Assembly (NCBI GenBank): GCA_964434955.1
Contig: CAYSXI010000004.1
Coordinates: forward strand, 1-64,000
From: JANQLU01 sp964434955
Lineage (GTDB): Bacteria > Planctomycetota > Planctomycetia > Pirellulales > Pirellulaceae
DNA: 64,000 nucleotides
Direction: 5' to 3'
The notes beneath the pieces are model-generated. The model saw nothing but the letters and a program-made list of their open reading frames with translations. It searched no databases and was not told the origin of the DNA. This document shows, in pieces, positions 17,868 to 28,300 of the stretch. Position numbers and translations under genes: made by a program. Every line of letters starts with the position of its first letter. Position 1 is the stretch's first letter.

Positions 17868-20800
17868 ATCATATTTTGACACAACACCTCGAGCCGGTAG
17901 CAAAACGATATCGTCTAAGACAGGCATGCATCGCGTTTGCCATCTGCTGGTTGATCGCAGCGATCATCGGTGGCGGGATGTTGATTGCCAATCGTTTTTC
18001 GGGCTGGTATTCGACCACGATGATCCCGGCGGCGTTGGTGGGTTTTGCCCTGGCAACCCTGATAGCCGTTGTCTATTTGGCACGCCGTTCCGTGAGAAGA
18101 AATCGTTACCTCTGGCTGGCGACAAAGATCGAAGAGCGTTTCCCGGATCTGGATTCCGGATTGGTAACGGCGATTGAACAACAGCCGAATGATCGCCATG
18201 CATACAGTTTTCTACAGCAGGAAGTGATCCGAAATGCCGTTTACCATGACATCCAGAATTCTTGGAAAGAAATGGTGCCCAAATGGCAGGTTGTATTGGC
18301 CCCAATCACGACCATTGTCAGCTTGGTCGCGTGCTCGCTTGTTGTGATCGGGTTGGTACTGTTCGTGGTGCCTCCAGAACTCGATCCGAACAACACAACG
18401 TTTGGCAATGCCGTTTTTTCGGGAACGGAGCTGGAATTCACGGTCGAACCAGGAAACACGGAGCTTGAAAAAGGACGTAGCCTGTTGGTTCTGATTCGTT
18501 TCAAAGACAGGACTCCCCCGAATGCGACCTTGAATTACGCCGACGCTTTCGGGAATTCCAGCTCGATCTCCATGACCAAAAGCCTCTCGGATCCTGTCTT
18601 CGCAGCCCGGATCCCGTCCATCGATTCGACAACCGACTATTACATCCAACTCGAGTCGCAACGCTCCGAGGTTTACCGCGCGAATGTGTTCGAATATCCG
18701 CGACTCAATCGGGCAGATGCAAAACTCGATTTCCCCGTTTACACCAAAAAAGAGTCCAAGGTCGTTCAAGATTTTCGGCGAGTCTCAGCCGTTGAGGGTA
18801 CCCAGCTTTCCGTCACGATGGTGTTGAACAAATCAGTCGAAACGGCCCAACTGGTGGATCGCGACGACAACGTCATTGATCTCGTTCCCAATGAAGCTGA
18901 CCCGACGATCATGACGGCCAGGTGGAGACTCGATTCAACTAAACGTTACGACTTGAAACTTGTCGATAGTGCCGGCAGAGAGAATCTGGTTCCGCCGCGT
19001 TTCCACGTCACGGTTCTACCCAACGAGGGGCCAAAGATCGAGATGATCGCCCCCAAGCAGGATTTGCAGGTATCACCCCTGGAGGAAGTCGACCTTGTCG
19101 CCAAAGTTTGGGATGACTTCGGAATGCAAAAGGCCGGCCTGACCATCATGATTCCCGGTGCCCAACCGGTGCAGCGCGTCCTTGCCGAGAACATCGAGGC
19201 CCAGAAGGACACCGTCATTAGCTACATGATGGATTTTGAGAAACTGGGAGCCAAACCCGATCAACTGTTCACCTATTTCTTCTGGGCCGAGGATATAGGG
19301 CCGGACGGAAATCCTCGCCGCACATCGAGCGACATGTACTTTGCGGAAGTTCGTCCGTTTGAAGAAATCTATCGCCAAGGACAGGCGCCCAATGCGAACC
19401 AGCAACAACAACGCCAGCAGCAAAATCAACAGGGCCAACAGAACGCCCAGCAAGCCCAGAAACTTGCCGAGCTTCAAAAACAAATCATTAACGCCAACTG
19501 GAAGTTGATTCGTCGCGAAGGCATCCGCGAATCGGTCACCGCTGAATTCGATAAAGACGTTCAGCTGCTTGTTGATTCCCAAAAGTCAGCGCGGAAACAA
19601 GCCGAACAGCTCGTTCAACAAGTCCAGAATCCGGACTCGGCCCCGATTGTTGACCAGGTCCTGAAGGATATGGATGAATCCACTCATTTCCTGGAGTCAG
19701 CACTTGATAGCGAAGATGTTTCCGACCTTGAATTGGCCATGGCGGCCCAACAGGAAGCGTATGCCGGCTTGCTCAAACTTCGGGCCCGCGAACATCAAGT
19801 TGTGAGCATGCAGCAGCAGCGGCAACAGCAGCAGCAAGGAGGAGGCGGCAACAATCGTCAGCAGCAACAAATGCAGCAGATGCAACTCCAGCCGGATGAC
19901 AATCGGTACCAGGCCGAGCGCATGGCGGAAGACAAGGAAGACCCGCAACAGCGAGAGGACCGTCAAGTCCTGAATCGACTTCGTGAATTGGCGCGACGCC
20001 AAACCGATCTGAACAAACGAATCAAAGAACTTCAATCGGCGTTGGAGTCCGCGGAGTCGGAAGAAGATCGCAAGGAAATCGAGAAACAGCTTAAACGGCT
20101 ACAGGAACAGCAGGAGCAGATTCTGCGTGACGCGGAGGAACTTCGTGATCGGATGAATCAGTCGGAGAATCAGCAACGAATGAGCGAGCAGTCCCAACAA
20201 ATGGAACGGGCTCGTGAAAACATCCGGCGGGCAAACGACGCACTTCAAAAAGGAGAAACGACCCGGGCTGCCGCCGAGGGCTCGAGGGCCGAACAGGAAC
20301 TCAACGAGTTGAAGGATGAGTTTCGCAAACGAACGGCCGGGCAGTTCAATGATCGCATGCGAAACATGCGTCAAAAAGCGCAGGAACTTGATCGGGAACA
20401 AAAACGGATTGCCGAAGACATCAAAGAACTGAATGGCACCAACTCGGAGCCCCAGAACAAGTCACTTCGCCAGGAAGACAAAAGCGGCGATTTGGACGAA
20501 CGAATCGAGAAGCAGCTCAATGAAATCAAGGACTTGAAACAATCGATGCGTGAAGTCATCGAAGAGTCCGAGGACATTGAGCCCCTGCTCGCCCAGGAAT
20601 TGTATGACACCTTCCGGAATTCGGAGAGAAAGAAGCCCGAAAGTGCCCTGGAGTCGACACGCCGCTCCCTTCAGCAAGGTTGGAATCGCGATGCCGCCGA
20701 TCGCGAAAAGGGAGCCAGCGATGGCATCAAGCAAATGCGGGAAGGCATTGAGAAGGCTGCGGAAAGTGTCCTCGGGGATGAAACCCGTGCCTTGGAGCGT

Positions 20801-21757
20801 GCCAATTCACAATTGAATCGGCTCAAGGGAGAACTGAAAAACGAAATCAAGGAGAATGATCCAAAAGCCTTTGATAATGAACGCCAATCATCGGAAAGCC
20901 GGTCGCAAAATCGCGATGGAAACCCGGGAGGTGGAAAGGCACCCAGCAAGAAAGGCGAAGGCAAGGACAAAGACCGTGAGTCTCCCAATGGAAACGGGAA
21001 CAGCAAGTCTTCCAAGGAAAAAGATCGCGAAGGGAACGCCGCTGGTGAACGTAAAGGGGAAGGCAAAGGAAAAGGAAAGAACCGGCCTGACAAAAACGAG
21101 TCCGCCCGCGGAAAAGGAAAATCCGACGAAAGCAAGAAATCCAAAAACGACAAGCAAGGCAAAGGTTCCGGGAAACAAAAAGGAAACCCGAATTCGAAAT
21201 CCGGTGGTGGCGGAGATGGCGCGCCTGACAATGATCGAGATTCGGACCAGGATCCTGACCAACCCCGCGGACAAGGAAATGGTCGGGGGCAGGATGAGCC
21301 GCGAAATGACCGCCCCAATCGCCCGAGAAGTTTGCGGGATAATCAGGACCGACCGCAAGACGGTTCCGGGTCCGGCCTGCCACCCATCAATCGATGGGGA
21401 GCCGATGATCGCAACCTGCGTCCCCTCACCGGTGAAGACTTCATGGATTGGTCAGATCGGCTACGAGACGTGGAAGAGATGGTAGAAGATCCTGAGCTAC
21501 GAGCGGAAGCCGCGCGAATTCGCGATCGGGCGAAGGCCATTCGCAAGGAATATCAGCGACACTCGAAGGAGCCCAATTGGGACCTCGTTCGACTGTCGAT
21601 TTTTGAACCGCTCCAAGATCTGCAAATGAAAATTCAAGACGAATTGATCCGCAAGACGAACCGCAAGTCCAAAGTTCCAATTGATCGGGATCCTGTTCCG
21701 AATCAATTCAAGGATGCGGTGCGGAAGTATTATCAGAACATTGGGAGTGGTCGATGA
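17864..21757 (+). CDS. DUF4175-like giant membrane protein with coiled coil and low-complexity tail
   Basis: 1297 residues. Three transmembrane helices lie at about 20-42, 53-73 and 143-169, followed by beta-rich domains to about residue 500. From about 510 the sequence is Gln/Glu/Arg-rich with strong coiled-coil character ('QQQQRQQQNQQGQQ', 'KQLKRLQEQQEQILRDAEEL'). Between about 1000 and 1180 it becomes Lys/Gly/Asn/Asp-rich and disordered. A compact charged helical domain closes the protein ('EDFMDWSDRLRDVEEMVEDP'). This layout fits DUF4175-type proteins found in such operons. It may form a long envelope-spanning rod; that is inference. Both ends overlap neighbours by four bases. Confidence 0.85.
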   Translation: MNHILTQHLEPVAKRYRLRQACIAFAICWLIAAIIGGGMLIANRFSGWYSTTMIPAALVGFALATLIAVVYLARRSVRRNRYLWLATKIEERFPDLDSGLVTAIEQQPNDRHAYSFLQQEVIRNAVYHDIQNSWKEMVPKWQVVLAPITTIVSLVACSLVVIGLVLFVVPPELDPNNTTFGNAVFSGTELEFTVEPGNTELEKGRSLLVLIRFKDRTPPNATLNYADAFGNSSSISMTKSLSDPVFAARIPSIDSTTDYYIQLESQRSEVYRANVFEYPRLNRADAKLDFPVYTKKESKVVQDFRRVSAVEGTQLSVTMVLNKSVETAQLVDRDDNVIDLVPNEADPTIMTARWRLDSTKRYDLKLVDSAGRENLVPPRFHVTVLPNEGPKIEMIAPKQDLQVSPLEEVDLVAKVWDDFGMQKAGLTIMIPGAQPVQRVLAENIEAQKDTVISYMMDFEKLGAKPDQLFTYFFWAEDIGPDGNPRRTSSDMYFAEVRPFEEIYRQGQAPNANQQQQRQQQNQQGQQNAQQAQKLAELQKQIINANWKLIRREGIRESVTAEFDKDVQLLVDSQKSARKQAEQLVQQVQNPDSAPIVDQVLKDMDESTHFLESALDSEDVSDLELAMAAQQEAYAGLLKLRAREHQVVSMQQQRQQQQQGGGGNNRQQQQMQQMQLQPDDNRYQAERMAEDKEDPQQREDRQVLNRLRELARRQTDLNKRIKELQSALESAESEEDRKEIEKQLKRLQEQQEQILRDAEELRDRMNQSENQQRMSEQSQQMERARENIRRANDALQKGETTRAAAEGSRAEQELNELKDEFRKRTAGQFNDRMRNMRQKAQELDREQKRIAEDIKELNGTNSEPQNKSLRQEDKSGDLDERIEKQLNEIKDLKQSMREVIEESEDIEPLLAQELYDTFRNSERKKPESALESTRRSLQQGWNRDAADREKGASDGIKQMREGIEKAAESVLGDETRALERANSQLNRLKGELKNEIKENDPKAFDNERQSSESRSQNRDGNPGGGKAPSKKGEGKDKDRESPNGNGNSKSSKEKDREGNAAGERKGEGKGKGKNRPDKNESARGKGKSDESKKSKNDKQGKGSGKQKGNPNSKSGGGGDGAPDNDRDSDQDPDQPRGQGNGRGQDEPRNDRPNRPRSLRDNQDRPQDGSGSGLPPINRWGADDRNLRPLTGEDFMDWSDRLRDVEEMVEDPELRAEAARIRDRAKAIRKEYQRHSKEPNWDLVRLSIFEPLQDLQMKIQDELIRKTNRKSKVPIDRDPVPNQFKDAVRKYYQNIGSGR

Positions 21758-24111
21758 GGTGGCTTCCCAATGCCTGGGGATCTCCAGAATGGCTTTTGCC
21801 GGTTGGAGTATTCCTGCTTATCGCAATCGGGCTGGTAATCTGGTCCTACTTGCGCAGCAACAGTCCAGGGTGGGTTCGCTTGAGTTCCGCGATCCTGAAG
21901 ACGTTAGGGTTTGTCGCGCTATGCCTGATCCTTCTGGAGCCGAAAATTCGAACCGCAAGACCGAAACCAGGCGCCAACCTTTTTGTCTTGATGGTCGACA
22001 AAAGTCAGAGCCTGGACATCAAGGATTCCGGTGCCTCGGGAACTCGTGAGGAACAGACGGTTGAACTTCTTGATCCCGAATCCGAATGGATCAATCGTTT
22101 GAATGATGACTTCGACCTCAGGCGATATACATTTGCCTCTCGCCTTCACCCGGTTAACGACTTTGCGTCGTATTCAGCGGATGCGCCGCGTTCCAATCTG
22201 ATCGGTTCGATCAACATGATTACAAAACGCGTTGCCAATCAGAATTGTGGGGGAATTCTGATGATCACCGACGGCAATGCAACGGACCTAAGCGATTCAA
22301 ATATCGATTGGAGCGCCTTGCCTCCGATTTATCCCGTCGTGCTGGGCCGACAACACGGTGGCAAGGATATTCGCCTGGACCGGGTTTCCATCAGCCAAAC
22401 CAATTTCGAATCGGCGCCGGTTACGATCACCTGCGAACTTTCAACCAAAGGCTATCGTGGAAAATCGGTTTCGGTGGAGTTGCTGGACGAATCCATGAAA
22501 CGCCTGCAACTGAAGTCGGTTTCCGACGTGGAAGACGACAAGAAATTTGCGGTACGCTTCGAAGTGAAGCCCGAAATGCGGGGAGTCCATTTTTATAACG
22601 TCCGTGCTTTTGAGACGTCTCGTGAATTTGTTTTTGAAGAGCCTGAACGATCTCGCGAAGCGACCCTCGCGAATAACATTAGCCGTGTTTCGGTCGATCG
22701 AGGTCAGGGCCCTTTTCGTGTGCTCTACGTATCCGGTCGTCCCAACTGGGAATATAAATTCCTCAAGCGAGCGTTGGAGGAAGATCCCGAAGTCAAACTT
22801 ACCGCGCTCATTCGACTTGCCCGCAAGGAGCCGAAATTTTCATTTCGCGGCCATGAGCAGGAGTCGAAAAGTTCGTTGTTCAAAGGTTTTGGTAACGACG
22901 ACGATCAAACCGTCGAGCAGTACGATGAACCGGTTCTGATTCGCTTGAATCATCTGGACGCGGAAGAACTTCGCGGCGGTTTCCCCAAGGACGAAAAAGA
23001 ATTGTTTCGATTCGACGCGGTCATTCTCGACGATATCGAAAGCAAGTTTTTCACTCAGGATCAAATGTCGCTGCTACAGCAGTTTGTCAGCATTCGTGGC
23101 GGAAGCCTGATGATGCTGGGGGGCCAGGAGTCATTCGTTCGGGGTGGCTATGATCGAACACCGGTGGGTGAACTTCTGCCGGTCTATCTCGATCGATTCA
23201 AGAACATGGCTCCGGCGGAAAACGTCTGGATGAATCTAACTCGCGAAGGCTGGCTACGACCTTGGGTTCGGGTTCGCAGCACGGAACAATCGGAGAAAGA
23301 TCGACTGTCAAAGATGCCTCCATTCAAAACGGTGAACCGGGTGCGATCCATCAAACCAGGCGCGACGGTTCTTGTTCGCGTCCAAGCCAATCGAAACGAG
23401 AGTTATCCAGCTCTGGTCACTCAAAAATACGGAAAAGGTCGAACGGCCGCGCTATTGATCGGTGACCTTTGGCGATGGCAACTGACCGATTCAGGCGACG
23501 ATGACATGATGCGTTCCTGGCGGCAGGTTTCTCGCTGGCTGGTCGGCGACGTCCCCAAGCGGATTGAGTATGAAATCAATGAAGTTCACGACGCCAATCA
23601 ATCGGTCCGCCTGCAGGTTCGTGTGCGCGATGATGCCTTTAAACCCCTGGACAATGCGACCGTCAAGCTGAAGGTCAAGGTTCCCGATGACGATGGCAAG
23701 CTGAAAGAAATCGAATTGAGAGCGGAACCATCCGATGAAGAAGCGGGAACCTACGAGGCCTTGGTGGCTTCTCGGCAAGCCGGAAACTACCAATGTGAAA
23801 TCGTGGTAGAAGGTCCCGACGGCAGCCCTTTGGGGAAAAGAACCACGGGCTGGGTAAGCCAGTCTTCGAAGGACGAGTTCCGCAACCTAAGCCCAAACGT
23901 CGACCTTCTGAAAAACATTGCTGCTCAAACCGGTGGCAGAATCGTCGGTGCGAATGAATTGGACTCATTTTCAAAATCCATTCCAACCTCCGAACGCATG
24001 ATCACGGAAACTCGTGTTACGCCCTGGTGGCATCACTGGAGCCTGTTGGCCATCGTGATCGCCTTATTCGTTGGCGAATGGGGAATCCGTCGATGGAAAG
24101 GAATGCCATGA
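21754..24111 (+). CDS. Membrane protein with VWA and glutamine-amidotransferase-like regions
   Basis: 785 residues. Two N-terminal helices (about 14-33 and 45-62) precede a VWA-like region with 'LFVLMVDKSQSLD' (D82-K-S-Q-S86). The middle contains 'PFRVLYVSGRPNWEYKFLKR' and 'LLQQFVSIRGGSLMMLGGQE', typical of the amidotransferase-like fold seen in planctomycete operons of this kind. A C-terminal helix (about 761-779) anchors the other end, so the bulk is extracytoplasmic. The catalytic Cys of true amidotransferases is not seen. It probably works with the BatA-like and DUF4175-like proteins. It overlaps both neighbours by ATGA (21754 and 24108). Confidence 0.85.
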   Translation: MRWLPNAWGSPEWLLPVGVFLLIAIGLVIWSYLRSNSPGWVRLSSAILKTLGFVALCLILLEPKIRTARPKPGANLFVLMVDKSQSLDIKDSGASGTREEQTVELLDPESEWINRLNDDFDLRRYTFASRLHPVNDFASYSADAPRSNLIGSINMITKRVANQNCGGILMITDGNATDLSDSNIDWSALPPIYPVVLGRQHGGKDIRLDRVSISQTNFESAPVTITCELSTKGYRGKSVSVELLDESMKRLQLKSVSDVEDDKKFAVRFEVKPEMRGVHFYNVRAFETSREFVFEEPERSREATLANNISRVSVDRGQGPFRVLYVSGRPNWEYKFLKRALEEDPEVKLTALIRLARKEPKFSFRGHEQESKSSLFKGFGNDDDQTVEQYDEPVLIRLNHLDAEELRGGFPKDEKELFRFDAVILDDIESKFFTQDQMSLLQQFVSIRGGSLMMLGGQESFVRGGYDRTPVGELLPVYLDRFKNMAPAENVWMNLTREGWLRPWVRVRSTEQSEKDRLSKMPPFKTVNRVRSIKPGATVLVRVQANRNESYPALVTQKYGKGRTAALLIGDLWRWQLTDSGDDDMMRSWRQVSRWLVGDVPKRIEYEINEVHDANQSVRLQVRVRDDAFKPLDNATVKLKVKVPDDDGKLKEIELRAEPSDEEAGTYEALVASRQAGNYQCEIVVEGPDGSPLGKRTTGWVSQSSKDEFRNLSPNVDLLKNIAAQTGGRIVGANELDSFSKSIPTSERMITETRVTPWWHHWSLLAIVIALFVGEWGIRRWKGMP

Positions 24112-25151
24112 TTCGAATCTTCACATGGGTCATCGCCATTTGCGTTTGGGCTGCTTCTGCCAGTTGCGTTCGATCGCAGGAGAAAGACGCCGCACCTGAG
24201 ATTTCCAAACAGCAGAAACAAAAAGTGCTGGTCGTCGTCGGCGCACCTGGAGAAGAAACTTATCGCAAGCAGTTTCTCGAGTGGGCGACCCTATGGGAAA
24301 AAAATGCTTCGGCTGCGAATTGTGATTTCCAACTGATCGGTGGCAAGACCAAGTCCAAAGTCGAACGAAAGCAGGAAGATGAATCGGAAGCAACAGATAA
24401 CGTTTCTGATCGGAGTCGGCTCGAGTCCTATTTGAAGGAAAACGTCGACCATGCCGGCCCAATGTGGATCGTATTGATTGGTCATGGAACTTTCGGGGGC
24501 CAGGGAACGGCAAAATTCAACCTGGCTGGGCCCGACGTAACTTCGAGTGATTTGGCCAAATGGATTCGTCCCGTCAAGGGGCAAGTCGTTTTGGTCAATT
24601 GCGCTTCGGCGAGTAGTCCGTTCCTCGCGGAAGATTGGGGCAAAGACCGAATCGTTTTGACTTCGACCAAAAGTGGATTCCAATACAACTTTTCGCGATT
24701 CGGAAAGTTCTTCGCTGAGGCGATTGTGGATCGCACGATCGATTTGGACAAAGACGGTCAAACATCGTTGTTGGAAGCCTTTCTTGCCGCTTCCAACCGA
24801 ACTCAGGAGTTTTACAAGTCCGCCTCGCGAATCGCGACTGAAAATGCGTTGCTCGACGACAATGGCGACAAGTTGGGCACGGCAGCGGATTGGTTTTCCG
24901 GGATTCGCGTTACCAAACAGGCGAAGAAAGGCTCGATTCCGGACGGACCTCGCGCCAACCAGGTGTTTTTCCTGGCGTCCGAGAGGAATTCAAAATTACC
25001 GCCAGAGGCAATTGCAACGCGAAACGAGCTGGAGCTTCAACTCGAACGAATCCGTGCCGAGAGAGGCAACTTGAGCGAAGAGGCATATCTGAACCAGCTG
25101 GAATCGGTGCTCTTTGAGTTGGCCAAAATCTACGAAAAGCACTCGAAATAG
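24108..25151 (+). CDS. Exported caspase-fold (clan CD) peptidase-like protein
   Basis: The frame is open from 24027, but the ATG at 24108 overlaps the upstream stop by four bases (ATGA), as at the other junctions of this operon, and starts directly with a signal peptide ('MIRIFTWVIAICVWAASASC'). That gives 347 residues. The central region has 'MWIVLIGHGTFGGQG' (H126-G) and 'KGQVVLVNCASASSPF' (C165). A His-Gly after a hydrophobic strand and a Cys after a second strand is the catalytic dyad pattern of clan CD peptidases (caspases, legumain, gingipains). A helical C-terminal part follows. Substrate and activation are unknown. It is the last gene of the operon. Confidence 0.72.
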   Translation: MIRIFTWVIAICVWAASASCVRSQEKDAAPEISKQQKQKVLVVVGAPGEETYRKQFLEWATLWEKNASAANCDFQLIGGKTKSKVERKQEDESEATDNVSDRSRLESYLKENVDHAGPMWIVLIGHGTFGGQGTAKFNLAGPDVTSSDLAKWIRPVKGQVVLVNCASASSPFLAEDWGKDRIVLTSTKSGFQYNFSRFGKFFAEAIVDRTIDLDKDGQTSLLEAFLAASNRTQEFYKSASRIATENALLDDNGDKLGTAADWFSGIRVTKQAKKGSIPDGPRANQVFFLASERNSKLPPEAIATRNELELQLERIRAERGNLSEEAYLNQLESVLFELAKIYEKHSK

Positions 25152-25264
25152 CATCGAGGCGGCTTCGAAACACTCGGCCCTGGGCTCGCTTTGAAGCCCG
25201 CTGGTTGAAAATAAACCTTCACCTGGCCCCCGCCAACAAATTCTCAAAAAACTTTCCCGCCCCG

Positions 25265-25323
25265 CGTCAGGAAAGTCGACCTCATCCGTAAAACCCCCTG
25301 ACGGCAAACCCGCTTTGCGTCAG
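25265..25323 (+). promoter_or_regulatory. Two mutually exclusive hairpins in the leader of the PEP-CTERM gene
   Basis: The sequence CCTGACG at 25297-25303 can pair with CGTCAGG at 25265-25271. Alternatively, 25298-25308 can pair with 25314-25323 to form a 10-bp stem with one bulged G and a five-base loop. GCGTCAG occurs at both outer positions, so the two folds compete for the same centre. This lies about 40 bases before the start codon at 25363. The pairing is seen; regulation is inference. Confidence 0.4.
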
Positions 25324-25362
25324 TCGATGATTTCCTGTCGTTTCTTCCCTGGGGTGGCTCAC

Positions 25363-28300
25363 ATGGTACAGACAATTACGGTTCGCATTCTTGCGACTTT
25401 TGGATTCCTGTTGTTGATATTCGGTTTTACGGCCCCTGGCTCAGGGCAGATATTTAACTCAACCTGGGCGGGTGGAACCGGCGATTGGACAGACGCCTCC
25501 AACTGGTCAACACTCGACTTCCCAAGAAACAACGGGTCCGAGTACTACAATGCGATCATTTCCGGCGGCGGAAACACGGTCAATCTTGCCGGAGTCTACG
25601 AGATTGACTCGCTCAGCGTTGGATTCGGCAGCATTCTTAATCTGAACAACAACACCATTTTGACCATCGTGAGTGATCCCAGTCGTTCAACCAGCGGGTC
25701 GGTGGTCAATTCGGGCTCCATTTTTCTAAACGCGACCAATTTGGGTTCAACGCTACGCTTTGATGGCACGGTCACGCTAACCGGTGGTGGCACCATCTTC
25801 ATGGGAAACGACGCGGGAAATCAATTGACGGGAACCAACAATGGGATGCTCATCAATGAGGACAACGTGATTCGCGGATCCGGAACCATCGGAACGTTTA
25901 ACACGCTCGGGTTTTTAAATCGTGGGCAAGTCATCGCTGACCAATCTGTTCCGCTCAACATCGCGCTGGACCCGGGTGTCACTAACGAAGGTCAAATGCA
26001 GGCAACCAGTGGGGGTACGTTGAACCTGGTCGGCGGGACACTTTCCAATGAACTGGGAGTTATCGAGGCCAAAACGGGTTCGACCATCTCGTTGACGAAC
26101 ATGACTGTCGATGGAGGTCAGATTAATACGTTGGGCACGGGCCAGATATCGATTCAAAACTCGATTTTTGACAGCTCGACGAACCAGGTGACCGTCGACG
26201 GAACCGTCAACATTGACAATAACCGGACACTCACGGTGTTGGGCGACTTGATCAACAAACAGAACATCAACCTTAATGCGACCACCCTTGCTTCCAGCCT
26301 CCGTTTTGACGGAACGGTTGAGCTTTCGGGCGGTGGATCCGTCAACTTGGGAGACGATGGCGGGAATCAGCTGATTGGGGTCAACAACGGCACTTTGATC
26401 AACAAAGATCATTTGATTCAAGGTTCCGGAACGATTGGGACCAGCAATACCCTGGCTCTTAACAATCAAGCAACGATCGAATCGAACGCGACCGTCGGTA
26501 TGACCATCATTGGAAATGCGGGAGTCACCAATACTGGAATCATGCGCAGCACGAATGGATCTTTGCTGACATTGATTGGCGGAACATTCGCAAATGCCAA
26601 TGGTTTGATTGAAGCTCAAACCGGATCGACGGTCTTGATCAACAATGCCACCATCGACGGTGGAGACATCAATACTTCCGGCACCGGAACCATTTCAGTC
26701 CTCAACTCGACGTTTGACAGCAGTACGAATCAGGTCACCCTCGATAGCGTCGTCAACGTCGACAACAATCGTTCATTGACGGTCATCGGTGACCTGGTCA
26801 ACATGCAGTCGATCAACCTGAACGCGACCAGTCTTTCTTCGAACCTGCGGATTAATGGCGAGGTCGAACTGACGGGTGGCGGCACGATCAACATGAACGT
26901 TGACAGTGGCAATCAGGTGATTGGCATGAACGGCGGCAAACTCATCAACCAGGATCATCTGATTCGAGGCACCGGAACGATCGGCACGTCGAATACGCTT
27001 GAGCTGATCAACAACAACTCGATCGTCTCTGACGAAAATGGAATGACGATTCTGGGCACCCCGGGCGTTACGAACAACAGCCTGCTTCGTGCGACCAACT
27101 CGGCCACATTGAATCTGGTTGGCGGAGTCTTTGACAACCAACTCGGTGTGATCGAGGCCGACAACGATTCACTGGTGAACCTTCAGTCCATGACGGTTTT
27201 GGGGGGAACTTTGCGAAGCATCGGCACCGGCTCATTCTCCGCTGCAGCGACGATATTCGACGGCACGCTCACGCCGGTTGTCATTGACGGACAGGTAAAC
27301 GTCGCCAACAACCAAACCCTGACACTCAAAGGAACGATTGAGAACAAAACCCAAACCATCGATCTGCTTGCCACCAATTTGAATTCAAACATCTCTGTTT
27401 TCGGCTCCGTCCAACTCGAAGGCGGAGGCACCATTCACATGAACAATGATCTCGGTAATCGAATCATTGGTGCTTCAGGTGGCTTCTTGACCAATGTCGA
27501 CAACCGAATTCATGGATCCGGGTTTATTGGATTGGCCAGCTCGCTTCAGGTTCTCAACCAGGGCGTCATTGAAGCCGATCAGAGCGAACCATTAACACTG
27601 ATTGGGAGTGGTGGTTTTACCAACGAAAACCAGATTCGCGCCATCAACGGGGCCTCGCTCAACTTGAATTCCGGCGCGTTTGAGAATGCCCTCGGCGTTA
27701 TCAGCGCAAGTGACAGTTCTTTTTTGAATCTTGTCTCGACGACGGTTCGCGGTGGAACGGTTCAAGCGGATGGCTCGAGCCTGATCGTCTCCTCGCAGTC
27801 AACCCTTGATGGAAGTAGCGACAAGTTGATGTTGGACGGCGAAGTATTCGTCGGCAATAACTTGTTCCTGAACCTCAAAGGCGACATTGCCAACATGCAA
27901 GACATCACGCTCAACGCGACGAACCTCTCGTCCCAGCTTCGGATCGAAGGAACCGTAAATCTGGATGGAAATGGTCGGATCGTCATGAACGACGATGCGG
28001 GCAACCAGATTCGTGGAATCGTCGACGGATTCCTGATCAACCAGGATAATCGAATCGAGGGTGCCGGAAACCTTGGAATCAATACGCTTCAAATGACGAA
28101 TCGGGGAGTCATCGACGCCAATGCAACCAACACGCTTTTTATTGATCCGGATGCTGGCGGTTTCCTCAATGACACGGGTGGGTTAACAAAAGTTTCCGGG
28201 GCGGGTTGTATGACTTTGCTCGCGGGAAACCACACGAATCGCGGCACGTTTGAAGTCGACACGACCCGAGTCCTTTCAATAAACAGTGGAGCCAACTTCG

